64,000 nucleotides of DNA from Pyrocephalus nanus (GCA_038380795.1 CM076260.1:5245533-5309532); one strand, 5' to 3'. Shown: positions 37,026 to 49,860, numbered from the stretch's first letter. Numbers and translations are program-made. Notes: generated by a model not told the origin, from the sequence alone.

Positions 37026-37479
37026 CCTCCAGTTACTCCTTCAAAAGAGGAACATTTATACTTCAACACCTCCACAGCCCGATGTGTCTCCCTGACACGG
37101 GAGATGAGGTTTAGTCCCCTCAAGTCCAGGTTTTCCACAGTCAAGGTGAGTGCTTTGCCCCTTAAAACTTCTGTGCCAAAGGTGGGCACCGATCTCATCT
37201 TTAACTGTTCCGGTCTTCTCCAGCAGAGCACAGAAATCCCACTGCTCAAAGCTGGCATGGTGCCACCTGCCAGAACAGGCACTTCTGAGCATATGTTTGA
37301 CTGGAGTTTTGAAGGAACTCCAAGACAAACTCAGAGATGCCTTCCACGTTAGATGCCAAAGAACCAATCCACCTGGAGTGAATTCCACCCCAAGAGCCCA
37401 AGCTGCTGAGCTCGGTGACAAGGAGACTGAAAGAGATGACATGATTGTAGCACATTAATACCTCCGAGGGAAGAAATAG
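37026..37479. other. Unassigned GC-richer sequence between two ancient CR1 pieces
   Basis: About 450 bases with open frames on both strands (for example 36936-37352 on + and 37056-37442 on -). None has a recognised product. It may be old unique DNA or an unrecognised insertion. Confidence 0.4.
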
Positions 37480-37745
37480 CAGATATTACAAGGCTTTGTA
37501 GCTGAAAATAGAAAAGCACAGCAAGACCTGAAAGCCAGGGAAATTCCAATTAGAAATAAGGTACAGATTTCTAACAGGGATTGCGGTTAACCACTGGAAC
37601 AAACTACCAAAGGGAAGTGGTGGATTCTCCATCTCTTAACCTCTTCAGACCAAAAGAGGATGTCTTCCTGAAACACAATATACCATGCTCAGAGTAGGAG
37701 ATCTGGGTGTGATTCAAGGGCTTCAGATACTCTAAAACTCAGGTT
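37480..37745 (+). mobile_element. Ancient CR1 3' fragment, second subfamily, plus strand
   Basis: CAATTAGAAATAAGGTACAG ATTTCTAACAGGG, then GTTAACCACTGGAACAAACT ACCAAAGGGAAGTGGTGGAT TCTCCATC, then AGGATGTCTTCCTGAAA, follow the order of a CR1 group abundant in turtles (LRNKVQISNRD..NHWNKLPKGSGGFSIS in translation). The copy is clearly old, with indels towards its 3' side. Confidence 0.75.
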
Positions 37746-38573
37746 GTATTACCCAATTGTCCTTTCAAGCCTTTATCTTTGCCATCTTTAACTCCTGCAG
37801 AAGTCTTTTGCATGCAGAGGAACTACAGAATGAGTTGAGGGCATTGAGGCAGGGACAGGACTAGGTTTAGGACCCCTTCTCCTCTAGGTAACTCCCCCTA
37901 AAAATATCTCAAAGTGGAGCTTTTGGAGACCAACCTGTCAAAAAGTAAATGCAGTAAAACACTAGAACTTTACACTGGAAAGTCAATTTATAGAAGTTAT
38001 ATAGAGACACAGTTAATATTCTTCTAATGCCCACATCTCTAGAGCCATTTGTCCCCAACACTTTTACAGAGACCTGGAGAACTGCAATTTCATGTGCTGT
38101 TTTAACTTCCAATGCAAATGGGAAAAATAGAGATGCCTTATACATGGCCGGGAAACCACTTCCCACCTCTTGCTTTCATCCCACTAACCAACGTGCCTTC
38201 CCTCAAGAGTGTGGTGCCACAACTTGCTCCTTCTCTGTCTCCTTATATATTTCACTTGGGTTTTTCCACTGCAGATGTCACCACAAAACATGTAGCCACC
38301 ACCTTTCAAACCACACCAGAGCAGCACCACCTAAGAGTACCTCTTGTGCTCACCTTAAAGAAGGCTTCATGCTCTTTAGGCTAAAGGATTTAGTGGAATA
38401 ATATCTATAGTAAAGATCTGTGATGAATTATGCAGTCCTGGTATCTGCAGATGAATCACACCAATGGAACACAAAGATGTGGTGTCAGAGTCAAGCCTGG
38501 AAATGGAAAATGCATACTCCAGCATTTTAAAGGTTTAATGCAGCCAAGATTTCAGAATTTCAAGTTGTGGGGG

Positions 38574-38698
38574 TTTTTTGTTTTTTGTTTTTTTTTTTTT
38601 TTTTGGTTTTTTTTGTTTTTTTGTTTGTTTTTTTTGTTTTTTTTTTTTTTTTTTTGTTTTTTTTTTTTTTTGTTTGTTTTTTTTGTTTTTTTTTTTTA
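38574..38698. repeat. T-rich low-complexity block, (T)n with G interruptions
   Basis: About 125 bases of T broken by single G residues, such as TTTTTTG and TTTGTTTG units. The Phe-rich open frames across it are artefacts. It may come from an A-rich retroposon tail on the minus strand, but no body is recognisable beside it. Length is likely to vary between individuals and assemblies. Confidence 0.95.
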
Positions 38699-38852
38699 AT
38701 CTATGTTTAAGCCTGGATTTTGGGCGAGGATTGGTTATGGTATTTAGATTATTATTTTTGCTGTAACTGGATTATTCTTTTCAGTAACTGTTAAGTCACC
38801 ACAAGCTTGTTGCCTTTTCTGTGCAGGAATCAGTTAAGCATCACAGACAGGG

Positions 38853-38935
38853 AAATATTATTATAACCATTTTACAGCCCATTTTGGCCAAGAATAGGAC
38901 CGGGAATGCTGACTCTCAGCCACCTGCTTTCACAA
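38853..38935 (-). mobile_element. MIR-like SINE fragment, minus strand
   Basis: ATATTATTATAACCATTTTA CAG matches the 3' half of MIR in reverse (ATTATTATCCCCATTTTACAG). After a gap, AGGACCGGGAATGCTGACTC TCAGCCACCTGCTTTCAC matches the GAGCCGGGATTCGAAC...CTGACTC...GTGCTTTCCA region. The order and spacing fit MIR, but the CORE segment is degraded. Confidence 0.5.
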
Positions 38936-38937
38936 GT

Positions 38938-38971
38938 AAGCTAATAAATGAGGTAGAAAGCTAATAAATGA
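38938..38971. repeat. 20-bp period duplication, two copies
   Basis: AAGCTAATAAATGA occurs at 38938-38951 and again at 38958-38971. A small local duplication. Confidence 0.8.
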
Positions 38972-39017
38972 AGGCACTGTGTACATTAACCTTCATATAA
39001 TAGTACTTATCCTGTGC

Positions 39018-39092
39018 TTGTGTTATATGCAGGAGGTCAGATGAGATGAACAGAGCAGTCCCTTCTGGCCACAAAGCCAATGAACCTATTTT
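39018..39092 (+). mobile_element. Ancient CR1 3' end, plus strand
   Basis: GCAGGAGGTCAGATGAGATG, then AGTCCCTTCTGGCCACAAAG and CAATGAACCTAT, match the 3' end of old amniote CR1 (CAGGAGGTCAGACTAGATGA...GGTCCCTTCTGGCCTTAAA-TCTATGAA). It could be the displaced 3' end of the copy at 37480, or a separate insertion. Confidence 0.75.
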
Positions 39093-42000
39093 TAAACACG
39101 AGGCAACATTCAATAACCTGCATCAGCTTTGATTAACTGTTCTGCAAGATTGAAAGCAACACAAGCAGAACTAACGTGCACAGTGGGCAAAAAAGACATC
39201 AAAAGTACAGCTCATGATGGCAAGTTTTTAGTGCAGAAATACTGGATGGGAACCCTGGCTGTACAGGTCCTGCTGACCTTGTTGGAGTAGTTCATCATGT
39301 CCCCAGACCATTTTGGCTTGGGCTCTTACAGAAAGGCAGAGACAACTGGGCACTGTAGCTTCCTTCAGTCTCTAGCTAACCTCAGCCTCTACCACTTAAA
39401 TACATAAATACACACATATATATAAGCAAATACTATATGTGAGCTGCTGTGAGGCAACTAACTTTTTTAAACTTGCAAGCAAACTTACTATAAGGTCTCT
39501 AAAGCAGCTCTGCTTTTTCTGGTATTGATTTTGCTTATTTTGAAGTTAAGCGTGTCCATAAATATGCTCTATGGTCCCTTGAGGTAAATCTCATAAGGTA
39601 TTTTAAAAGGAAAAAAAAAAAGGAAGAGGAGGAATTTTTTGGCAGCAATTACCATCTCAGATAACCTGCCTGGGGTTGGGAAAGTGTGCCAGCAATCTGC
39701 TCAGAAATAGCTTTCATTTGGGCTGTTTATTTTCATATGCTTTGTCTGACACTTTACTGCTGTGGCTGGGTACTTAACTGTCAGCTTCCATTAAACGCTT
39801 TGTCAGTTGTTTCCACCCCAGGCAGAAACCAAAATTATTATCTCCCATTATTCATTAAAGTCAACCCACTGGCAGGAAGCAAGCAGGATGACAAAGGAAA
39901 TCATCCTTGTGCCAAATGGTGAGATTTCCTCCGGCTCCTTTGCTCCAGTGCTTCTCCAGTTCCTTGTCCTTCTTTTCTTGACTGCCCCAGTCATCTAACT
40001 TGTTTCTGTCAAATAAGTGAAGGACTTGAGGACAGCTGTTCCACTTTAAAGCAAAGTTGGGGGGGACTGAACTCCTCTGCAGCATAATTGGGATTTGGAT
40101 ATTCTGGAAGAGAGTAATGTGTTTGCTTCAAATTAATTCGGACTGTCATGGCATAATCACATGGGCGAGTATCCCTTTCTATGGCAAGATAGAGTATGAA
40201 ATATGAATGAGATGCTAATAAAATAGCTTTGAGAGTATCTATTACATGATTTCTTGTTTTACTCTTTTAGGGTGTGTGGCTGGTTTAATTTTAAAAATTA
40301 TTTAAACCAAGTTTTCCAAGTTCCGATATATAAAGAGAAAGAGAAGGGGGTTAAGCAGTTTCAGAAAAGGCAAAACATGTCATTTCAGGTCAAGCAAAAC
40401 ATTTTAAGATGACCCAGACAGATCCTCCTCCTTGCAAATTTGGTCCTATCCAACCCCATGTCACTGTCCCCACAACACTTTAGTTCACCCTTTGAACCAG
40501 AGAACCCATTACATGCATTGCTCTAATTATGGTCTGGTTCTTTTAATAAGCAGATGTGGAACAGTATAATCGTAGCCCCAGGCTACTGAAATGGTGGACT
40601 CCAGCCTAGATCTGGACCTCACATAAATATGCCCCATGCCTTGCCAAGGTCCCAGACGTGATGTCTCCCACATTCCTGAAGGAGATCCCAAGTTTTTTAC
40701 CACTCTTTTTGGTGGTGTGCACCACCAAGCTGGCCCAGCACAGGTAAAGCCAGTCAACAGCTCCCTCCTGACTATCCCCAGGTAAGATTTAGCAGACCTC
40801 AATAAAATTACCCAGTGGACCTTTATTAAAAATTGAAACCCTTTTGCTCGAGACAGAAAAAGCGCTCACCTCCAGTTCAACAAAAGCCCCCTCAAACAAA
40901 CCCAAATGTTCCTCAACAGAGGATCTCTATTGCAGTTCTTCTTCCCAAAGAAAAACATTCAGTCTTAACATAGTTGTTCCTGCTCATGCTCCTGGGGTTT
41001 TTAGTGAAAGTCTTGAAGCTGTGCAAGCAGCTCATAAAAGGGAGCCCCTTTCTGATTCAAGTGTGCCCTCCTGTTCAGATTTTGGGAAACGGGATGATTA
41101 ATTGATTTCCATCATCAGACTCCCCATAAGTCACAAGCCAAGCTGCTATTTAAAGTTTCCATTGACAAAGATTTCATTATAAGAAGCCATAATTTTTACC
41201 CAGCGCCGTGCAAACTTTTTTAGTCTTCAACCTGAATTAGGCCCATATGTTACAGAAAAACACAGTGAGGGCAAGTTGTGGGGGTGAAGTGGTGAGGGGA
41301 AGGGAAGGGAGCAACTGCTCTATCTCAGAGGCTGAACAAACTTCCACCCACATCACAGCATAAAGGGGCTCTGAATTGGTCGTCCTAACCCTTATCTAAA
41401 CAAAATAAATCAAAAATACAATTTTCCGACTGACACTGAAGGATTTGCTTTCTTAGCCAAAAAGCAATTTTAAACTCCCTTGCTGAGTAATCTCTGCCCA
41501 GATACTGAACTCCACTGAGAGCTCCTGGAGTCCAAGGTGGTATTGCTGAATTCTCCTCCTTGTGTCCTGCTGCTGGGATAGGAACATCCTCAAACAGCAC
41601 CCGCCACGGGATGCAGATGAAACCACAGCTAGGTGTTGTATGTAAACCTGATGACTGGGAGACCCTTCCCCTAGAGAGCTTGACGAGGCAGTTCAAAAGA
41701 CAGCAAAAATGGGAGAGAGGCAATGCTGCAATCCTTATTATCAAACAAACAGGCAAGGTGTATGCTGGCAAATAGAAGCATAATGTTAATAAAACTGTGA
41801 GCTCCAGAACCTGCCAAGGCTATCTGCATTGTTTAAGGTGAGAACATACTTTGTGGCTATGAGCAAGGGGCTGCTAGTGATAAAAAATTTTGTTGTGGCC
41901 ACCCTTTTGAACTGGCTTTAGCACTGAAAGGATGGACGTAAGGATGCAAAGCACATTTAACCTGACCAGTTTTATTTATCTGCATAGACAGAGTCTTCAG

Positions 42001-42331
42001 CAAAGCAGAGGCTTCATCTGCCTTGTAGCTCCAAATCAGAGAGCTGGAGACCGAGCACCCCTCCGGATGATAAATGTATCACAAAAACACCTCTCCCCTT
42101 CCATCATGTGTGCTTGAGTTCCTCATAAATGTCAGATCTCTTGTTGCCTAATGGGGTGGGAATCCTTTAGGTGACAGGGCTGGGGAGCAGCAAGATCACT
42201 GTGAGGATGAACCAGAAGTACCAAGGTGATAGTTTAAGAAGTTTGCACTAAGCTGTGTGACGTGTGCTATGGCTAAGCCAAAAACTCCTGGATATGGAGG
42301 TAGGAACTTACAAGTCTCAGTCTCTCATTCT
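39093..42331. other. Unassigned sequence
   Basis: No exon or clear repeat. The A11 run and purine tract near 39610-39630 are noted. The stretch 39440-39870 looks non-repetitive and evenly composed and would be a reasonable place to look for a conserved non-coding element, but nothing in the sequence alone proves this. Confidence 0.4.
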
Positions 42332-42440
42332 CTATGATTTGCAATATGGCCTTGGAAAAACTGTAACTTAGTTTTGTCCCCAGCAAGACAGGGATAAACA
42401 ATATCAGCCTGCCTAAAATCTTTTCTGTATGAGATGTAAA
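42332..42440 (+). mobile_element. Possible MIR-like SINE fragment
   Basis: CCTTGGAAAAACTGTAACTT AGTTTTGTCCCCAGCAAGAC AGGGATAAACAATATCAGCC TGCCT follows the order of MIR (CCTTGGGCAAGTTACTTAAC, CTCAGTTTCC, AAAATGGGGATAATAAT, CTACCT). Similarity is weak, and chance is possible. Confidence 0.35.
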
Positions 42441-44430
42441 CAGAACCTGACATACAAGTGCTATCTAGTAATGCTTGGGAGAGCCAGCCAAATATCACAT
42501 TTATAACATGGATTTTTCCACCATGACTGAACTATGGCAACAGCACAAGTCATGTTAAGATCTGGAAGGGGCAGAAGTTCATTTGAAATTTCCTCAGACA
42601 AAGATTTAGCAGTTATTGAACACAAACAGCAATTTTTCTTCTCTGCCTCTTGAATGGTAAATTTAATCAGAGTTCCAGGGCTTTCCTTATTTTCTTTCAT
42701 TCCTTATAGCTGAGCCCAGGCTGGCAGGAAACCCTGGTCTTTTGGATAAAGTCAGGCAATTTGGACAACAGAAGAGCAGAGAATTTGGGGTACCCTCAGG
42801 ATTTCAGAGAGCATGAAAGATGGAGAAATTACATCATTTACACACAGGTTTGGATAAGAAACTTTTGGTTTATGCCTTTCAGGCTTCAGAAAGAGGAGTA
42901 AATCCACACAGTCTAAGCCAGAAGAAACTGTTTACCCAACAGAGACCCTTAGAGACCCTCTACTCCTCTTGCAGTGACTTCAATGCCTTGTGCTCAGGTA
43001 GATCATTTTTTTTCTGGATGACCCACAACCTGATTAAAAAGAATAATCCCCCACTTGCATCCACAGTTGTTGCTAATGATTAATCACCCCTATAGTTAAA
43101 AATGTGGCCATTGTTTCTTGTTAGGATATGAGTTTGGGTGAAGCTTTTGCTGTCAACTCTTGTGTCTCTGTGTAGTTGACCAGGAGATCTTTGCTATTGC
43201 TGTTTATCTCCATGAAGTTGATTCATCTGGCATAAGCAAATCACCTCACAACCTTGCTTTTCACAAACATAGCAGACAAAGATCTTTTAAGTATTCCACT
43301 GCAGCACATTTTCTCTGACCCTTAAATAATTTTTGTACCACTTTGTGCCTCTTAAAATCAAATGTGTGCCTGAAATGGGATCTCCTGTCTCATAGCAAGG
43401 CACAAGCTGCTGTGCAGATCTGTGTCTTGGGGGTATTCAGCCCAAGGAGTCAGTTCACACTCCACCTCATGGTTCAGATGTTGATCTGTGCTCTCTTGAT
43501 CATGCTGACACAAGAATTGTGCATTTCTCCAACTTTCCTTCAGGTTTCTCTTGAGCTGTAATTCACGGGTAGTTTCCTCTAAAGGCACGTCTGAGCCCAA
43601 GGTTCAGCAGCCCGACCTCAGCAGACTCCGTGGTGATGTCCAAGTCTTGGGAATTGTAGTCAGTCAGTAGCAAGAGGTGAATTCAGCCAACCCTTTCAAT
43701 TCTGGGGGTTGACCTTACAGGACAAATCTCCACGGAGCTGTTTTTGCGTCTCCGGTGCTGGCACACAGACACGTAATGAAGTATATGCCCTTCCCTGTGG
43801 GACACTCCTCCATGAGTTCATTCCTGGCTTAGTTGGAGGAGCTGGATTTTACATTATTAGGTATTGAGTTGCAACATGAAATTACCAAAATGTAAAACAT
43901 GGGAAAACATACTGTAAATCACTTATTGGCAGGTCTCTCACCTCTTTACAAGTGCACAACTGGATACATATGAGTCTTTTGGAATTTCCAAATTAGAGCC
44001 CAGAAGACCTTCCTGAAGAAAGGTATTTTCTGCTGGCACCGAAACAATTTTATCTGAGCTAAACAACAGAGTTAATGTTTTAGCATTCACACGGCTGTTT
44101 GCAGGCTACAAATCCAAACTTAATTTCACCTCCTTCTTGCACTGTAGCTCTATTATTATTGCTTTTTTTAATGAATGTTATTATTCTTGTAACTCTCCTG
44201 CTTTGGCTTTTCAAAAGAAATATATAGAGACCCGAGGGACTGGCAATGAGAATGCAGAACCTTTCACATTCCGGTGAAAACACTGATATCTTTAATGGCC
44301 TTATCAGGAAGAGAATTTACCTAAACAGAGTAAATGTGTTCTTACTATGTGACCTCCAGCTCTTTTGTCCCCACTGCTTGTGACCCTCAATTTGTGGTGA
44401 CAAAGGATGCTCTGATATGAGCAAGGGGTG

Positions 44431-44570
44431 ATTTTGTGGTTAAGGAACTAAACTGAGAATCAGACCTCTGGGATTTATTCCAGGCTCTGCTACAGTCTGC
44501 CTGTATGCAAGTCACTTAATCCTTCTCTGCCTCAGTTTCCCATCTGAAGGAATAAATAAAAATACTTTCT
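44431..44570 (+). mobile_element. MIR SINE fragment, plus strand
   Basis: The order of MIR blocks is clear: GTGGTTAAGGAACTAAACTG near the tRNA-derived head, GGATTTATTCCAGGCTCTGC in place of GGTTCGAATCCCGGCTCTGC, the CORE stretch, then CAAGTCACTTAATCCTTCTC TGCCTCAGTTTCCCATCTG. This is the best preserved MIR in the window, about 140 bases. It lies just upstream of a younger CR1 end. Confidence 0.8.
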
Positions 44571-44610
44571 TTTTTTCAGTTCCTTGTCATTCTTGTCTCC
44601 AGGATGAGAA

Positions 44611-44755
44611 AGATCCCTTTTGCCAGAAGTGTCCAAGGTCAGGTTGGATGGGGCTTGGAGCAATCTGGTCTAGCATCCATGACAATGGCAGGGAGGTGGA
44701 ACAAGATGAACTTTCAGGTCCATTTCAACCCAAACCATTCTGTGATTCTATGAAA
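44611..44755 (+). mobile_element. CR1 3' fragment, plus strand
   Basis: Has CAGAAGTGTCCAAGGTCAGG TTGGATGGGGCTTGGAGCAA, then AACAAGATGAACTTTCAGGT and TCAACCCAAACCATTCTGTG ATTCTATGA. The block that normally reads GTGGAAGGTGTCCCTGCCCATGG is altered to CATCCATGACAATGG. Confidence 0.93.
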
Positions 44756-46382
44756 GATTTGTCAGCTGAGCCGCAGAACAGCTGAGCATAGACTCTATTA
44801 CACAGTTATGTTTGAGTGTCCAAGGGACTGGGTCATGCCTTTGGTTAGCTCAGACTTTCAGATGGGCAGGGAAGAGGCATGTTTCTTGTTTCAGTATTTG
44901 TCCAAGACATGTTACTGTGCTTTTCTGTGAAGACTGGGTCACAAATGGAAGAGTAGTTCCTGAGAAATGAAAGGGTGGTTCCTGAGAAAAAGGAGGGATC
45001 AGATGACTGATCCCAAAATGCACCTTGACCTGTGGTCCCACCATAATAACTGCTGATTAACGAGTTCAGGGAGACTCCACCAAGAGCCAGAAGTTCACAG
45101 GCACACAATAAGCAGTCTCTCATCCTAAACCAAATAACTCCGTCTGCAGGAATTTCACTCACCAATTCAGAGAGTAGGTCATGGCAGGACACACTGCACT
45201 GTTCACCTGAGGTAAGGAATGAAGGTGTCACCAGGAAAGCCTCCCAAAAGCCAGAGCACAGTTTACCCTTTCATGTGCAAAGGCTGCAGCTCAGAACAGA
45301 GAAGACACAACAGATTTGTCAAATGCAAGTTCTGCCACGTGTGGAGACAAGGTTTGAACCCCCTCCACACCAACTGCAGGGCTCTGTGTTGGTAAGGGCA
45401 CTTCACAGCCCATGGGAAGGAGACGGAACTAGAGCCTCCCACATCTTCATTTATCTGCACACCAGTTTAATTTTTCTCTGCTTCATTTACGCTTAGAATG
45501 TGGGGAGTTGGTGGCATGCTACCTGGGCATGAGTTCTTCTTACAGTCCTATTTTCTGCTCTCTGTTTGCCAAATATCCCTCCCCCACTTTTTCTTTAGGG
45601 AGGAAGTGGCTTACACAGCATCTAGAGAAGATGGGGCTGCACAATAACAGTGAACACAACCTGATGGACAGGCATCCATTATCACAAACTGCACCTTCCA
45701 ATTCTGACCATCCCCAATAGCTTAGGGATTTAAAACTACTCGATTTATTTAAATAAAAAAAAGTTATTTAATACAAAAGGAGTTACCAAATACCTGCATA
45801 GATCTGGTTGCTTTCTTGCTGCTGCTACGACCAGTTATTTTCTCCATGAGTGAGAGAGACACGTCTGCTGGCCTTGCAGAGAGCACATCACATCCCCTGG
45901 ATTAGCAGGTCTTTCCATGGATAACATGATGTGAGGCTGGTGCCCCACAGGAGCTCCCAGATCACAGCACTCATTATGGAGAACACTGCACTTTAGTGCT
46001 CAACTTGGATGATGCTTCGAGAGATAAAATACAAAGTTATCCATAAACCATCAAATGTTTCAGACCTTTCAGAACACTATTCGCTGATTCCCTCGGAAAT
46101 TTATTAGCTCTACCAATATTTTCTTTTTTAGCTTTGTAAAGCAAGCTCCAAGTCAGCTAGCACTGACTATGCAGAGCCCTGAAACCACATGTTTATTTTC
46201 CTAAGTTATAAAAAGTTTATAAGGGTAGCTGGTATCCTTATGGGCCACTGTACAGTGATTTGCTACTGCATTCCACACTGATACAGAAGAGCTCTGTGTT
46301 TTATACCAGAGGGAAATCCTTGTGATACAGCTGTCCAGCAGCCAACAGGAGTACAGACACCTTCAAAAATATAACCCTGATT
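44756..46382. other. Unassigned sequence
   Basis: No gene recognised. A 22-bp imperfect duplication (GTAGTTCCTGAGAAA / GTGGTTCCTGAGAAA) lies near 44954-44990. Confidence 0.45.
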
Positions 46383-46426
46383 AAAAAAAAAAAAAAAAAA
46401 AAAAGAAAGAAAGAAAGAAAAAAAAA
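46383..46426. repeat. Poly-A with (GAAA)n
   Basis: Twenty-two A residues followed by four GAAA-type units and a second short A run. Confidence 0.95.
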
Positions 46427-49400
46427 TCTGAAAAGGCAGAAAACATCCCTGCTGAGAAAAATCAGTTTGAACAACATGATGACCCTGGGCAGCCCACCAA
46501 GATCTGTATTGTGATACCCCAGTGAACATCAACAAAGTCCTTTCACCCTAGACATAGGGTTTTTTTTAACTAGATCACCATTTCTACCTGAAAATACTGT
46601 AAGGTCACAATAATTTTTGAAAGTCCAGTGCAATGGCTGCCTTGTCTTTTTGCAGTTAACATTTAGCCCCAGGCTCTCAGTTTTCACAACTTCATGTCGC
46701 TTCATTGACATGAAGAGGCTTTGGTCAATTTACACTGCAGAATGGAGAGACTGTTATCCATTTATCTCTTAAAATAGTGAGTACACAGCTGCACAACCTG
46801 AAGAATTAGGTCAGTATGTTGCTATGTCTGTCCTGGAAGCAGAAATTCAGAGCAAATAAGGTAGATTTCAGGAGAGAGCCTGGAATGTGTGAAGAGTTAG
46901 CAAAACTGACATAGACTCAATAGCAAAAATAAGTAATTTTGCAAATCTCTAAACCACAATGGTTGGATTAGGGCCCTTGTCATACAATTCTTGGGCATGT
47001 GAACAATCCCTTTTTCACTTGAGTTCATTTCATTAGTTTCTCTCAGCTACATAAATACTCGTACTCTCAGTGGGACTACTCACATCAATAAAGTTCCTCA
47101 AGCGAGCAGGGACTGCAACCCAATTTTAGTGGAACAAACCCAACCTCTGACTTTGATTGCATCCCTCACTTTTCCAAAAAAACTTCATTTCCAGCAAGAG
47201 CGAGCCCACAATCCCTGTGGAGCTTGCTTTCACCACTTCCAAGCACAATCCCAGTTATTTGTCTTGTCAAACACAAAGGCAAACAGGGCTCTTTTGAACT
47301 CCCCAACTTCACCTTCCTTCATAAAAACACTGCTGGGCCTTGAGCAGGCCAATTTGGATGTCTTTGAGAACTCCTGGGCTTTGCTCTGCTCTGATTGATA
47401 GATCCCTGGTGGGGTTATCCTGCTCACATTGAATCCCAACACGCCTCTGCCAGCCAGCAAACCCTGAAAGTCAAAATACTGCTCATTGTAACATCATGAG
47501 TAATGACAGTAGTATCAAAGCAGCAATTACTCAGATGTAAATTGTTTTCTGATTAAGCTTGTAGTCTTTTTTTTTAGTCTTTGGCACTGTTGCACGGAGT
47601 TGACTGGGATTAATTCACTTATAGTCGGTAGAAATGGAAAATTGCCCCTTTACCTATCAGTTCCTATCATAATTCTTAATTTAAGGTTTGCTGCAAGGGA
47701 GACAGGATGGGCAGTGCATTTGCTGCTGGAGAAAGCAGCAAAACAGACAATTTTTACCCCCAGCTGGCAGCAACTACTATGGGGATTCCTAAGTATAAAG
47801 AGCAGATATAGAGTTGGATGTTTTCTGTATAATTTTCAAGCAGGTTTTTAGTTAGTTCCATTCTGCCAAAAGCATAGGAGGAATTTCTCTTTTGCCTCCA
47901 ACTCTCCCTGATCATCCAAAAATACACATGAAGAGCTGAACAGAGCAAGAAGCAGAATTGAAATCAATAAATCGACTTGCTGGCTTCTTATGTCAGTATT
48001 TATCATCTTATCCAGGAATATACAATAAAATCAGCACATCTGAACTCAGCCATTTCCTCTCAGGACTGTGAAAACTTTGCTGACATGCATTGCTTCCACA
48101 AATACCCACCAGATGTGGCTCATTTCAGTTAAAGGCTTCAGTGGGAGGCATGAGCTCTTCCTTTAGTGTCCTCTCTTCCCCTCAAGGTGGAACAAAAGAA
48201 GTGGGAAGACAATGAAGAAGAAGATGAAGCAAAATCAACTCCTTCCCCTCCCTTTCTATTATTTTCAAAGACTATAAAGTATCTCCAAAGAGCTTTACAA
48301 AGACTGTCACAGAAGATAAACACACAAAGGGAATTCTGTCCCAGAGCTCACAGACACAAACCAGGAAATAAATCCTTACTCCTACAAAGAGAAACAAATG
48401 GAGAGACCTGATCTCTAAGTGCAGTTATGATGCACCAAGTTCAGGTTGCTGCAAGTAATATCAAGGTCTGCAAAGGGCAGGAAAATAAGACTTGGTATAG
48501 TAGAATAGACTTAAATGGATAGGGTTTGGGCTTCTTTTAAAGTTGTTTATTAAGTACAGTGACAGGAACATACAAAATTTTTCTATGGAAGAAAGGACGA
48601 AGGACACTGAGTAGTCAGAACCCTGACCCACTGATTCCCTCAACAGGACTTGAGTCCAGCACTGAAGCAATGGAAAGGACATTTTTTACTCAGAGCTAGG
48701 AGGCACAGGAACCATCTGCAGGGCAAGAAAATCTTGGTAACATCCAAACCAACTTGCTCTCCGAGATCCTGCGTGTGTACAGGCTTGTTGAACACGAGCA
48801 CATGAATGTTAAGATTGCATTTTCTAGGGAAAGGCAGAAACCTTTTACATTGTAATAGAAATGTAATGAAATGTAATATAATACATAAAAATATGAAACT
48901 AGTCTGATGTGACTTTCTTGCACAGAACAGCATCTTACCATTCATACATTCAGATACATATGCAGTATATATATATATTCACATGCATAAACATGCTGTA
49001 TTATTTAACTTAAAGCATAAACATGTGCTTAAGAGAGACAAGTCTGACAGCCCAGAGACCTAATCTTTCCATTAGCAGCCTTCCATCTCTATTACCTTGT
49101 CTCACTGGATTTCCTTCTGTGTCCCAGGGAGAATGGCTTTTGCAGCAGAACAAGCAGAAGAACACTCAGATTTACATAAACACTGTGCTTGATGTTCCAA
49201 GATGCAGCCACACCATCAGCCAAGGGATAGTTTTCTCATACAGGAGGAATCTCAGCTGTAATCATCAGCCTTTTCACAATAGATTCCTGGAAGTCTTTTA
49301 CTTCCTTCACTCACAATTTGTCCAGCTCAGAGATTTACATGAAAGGGTTGAACTAAATATTGAACTTCATGTGGAAGTATGTTGCATGATCTGGAATATC

Positions 49401-49860
49401 AAAGGGTATCTCTGGAGTACAACAAATTTGGACATGGCAAAAGGATGAAATCCTTTTTCCCAGCCAAAATGCCATCTATGAGAAGGTCATGTAAGTTGTT
49501 TATCACTATGATTTCTTGTTCTTCATCCCATTTACTTCAAGTGTCTTCAGGACAATTAATATAAACAGTGCTTTTAGGATTTTAGGAAGTGCTATGCTAA
49601 CTAATACAAGGATCCCATTAATGTTTTCTGCTCCATTGAGTTTCAGTGTCAGGACTAAAATTAGATCACCAGCCTTTACAATTAGGAGTTAGTAGACTGC
49701 TTAAAAGGAGAAGAATGGAGTGCCAGCAGCTGTAGATTAATAACCCAGTAAGGTAGGAATAAAGTGAGAACTGGAAGTGAGATATGGGTTATCCAGAATG
49801 ACAAACACTGCAAATATTAAAATGCTTCTCTTTAGCCACATGGATGAAGAAAGAACAATG
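46427..49860. other. Unassigned sequence
   Basis: About 3.4 kb. Short (TA)n at 48967-48979. A 141-codon ATG frame at 49023-49448 (+) is unrecognised and not supported by any motif. The GAGCTTTACAAAGACTGT... segment near 48290-48360 faintly resembles old tRNA-SINE DNA. Confidence 0.4.

Noticed and set aside
38430..38766. Open frames rich in phenylalanine
   Set aside because: Translation of the T/G low-complexity block at 38574-38698.
48270..48370. Possible old tRNA-derived SINE piece (AGAGCTTTACAAAGACTGT)
   Set aside because: The match is short and lacks the CTCAGTTTCC-type block that supported the other MIR calls.
49023..49448. 141-codon ATG frame
   Set aside because: No recognised motif or exon signals. 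Length is within chance for 64 kb read in six frames.
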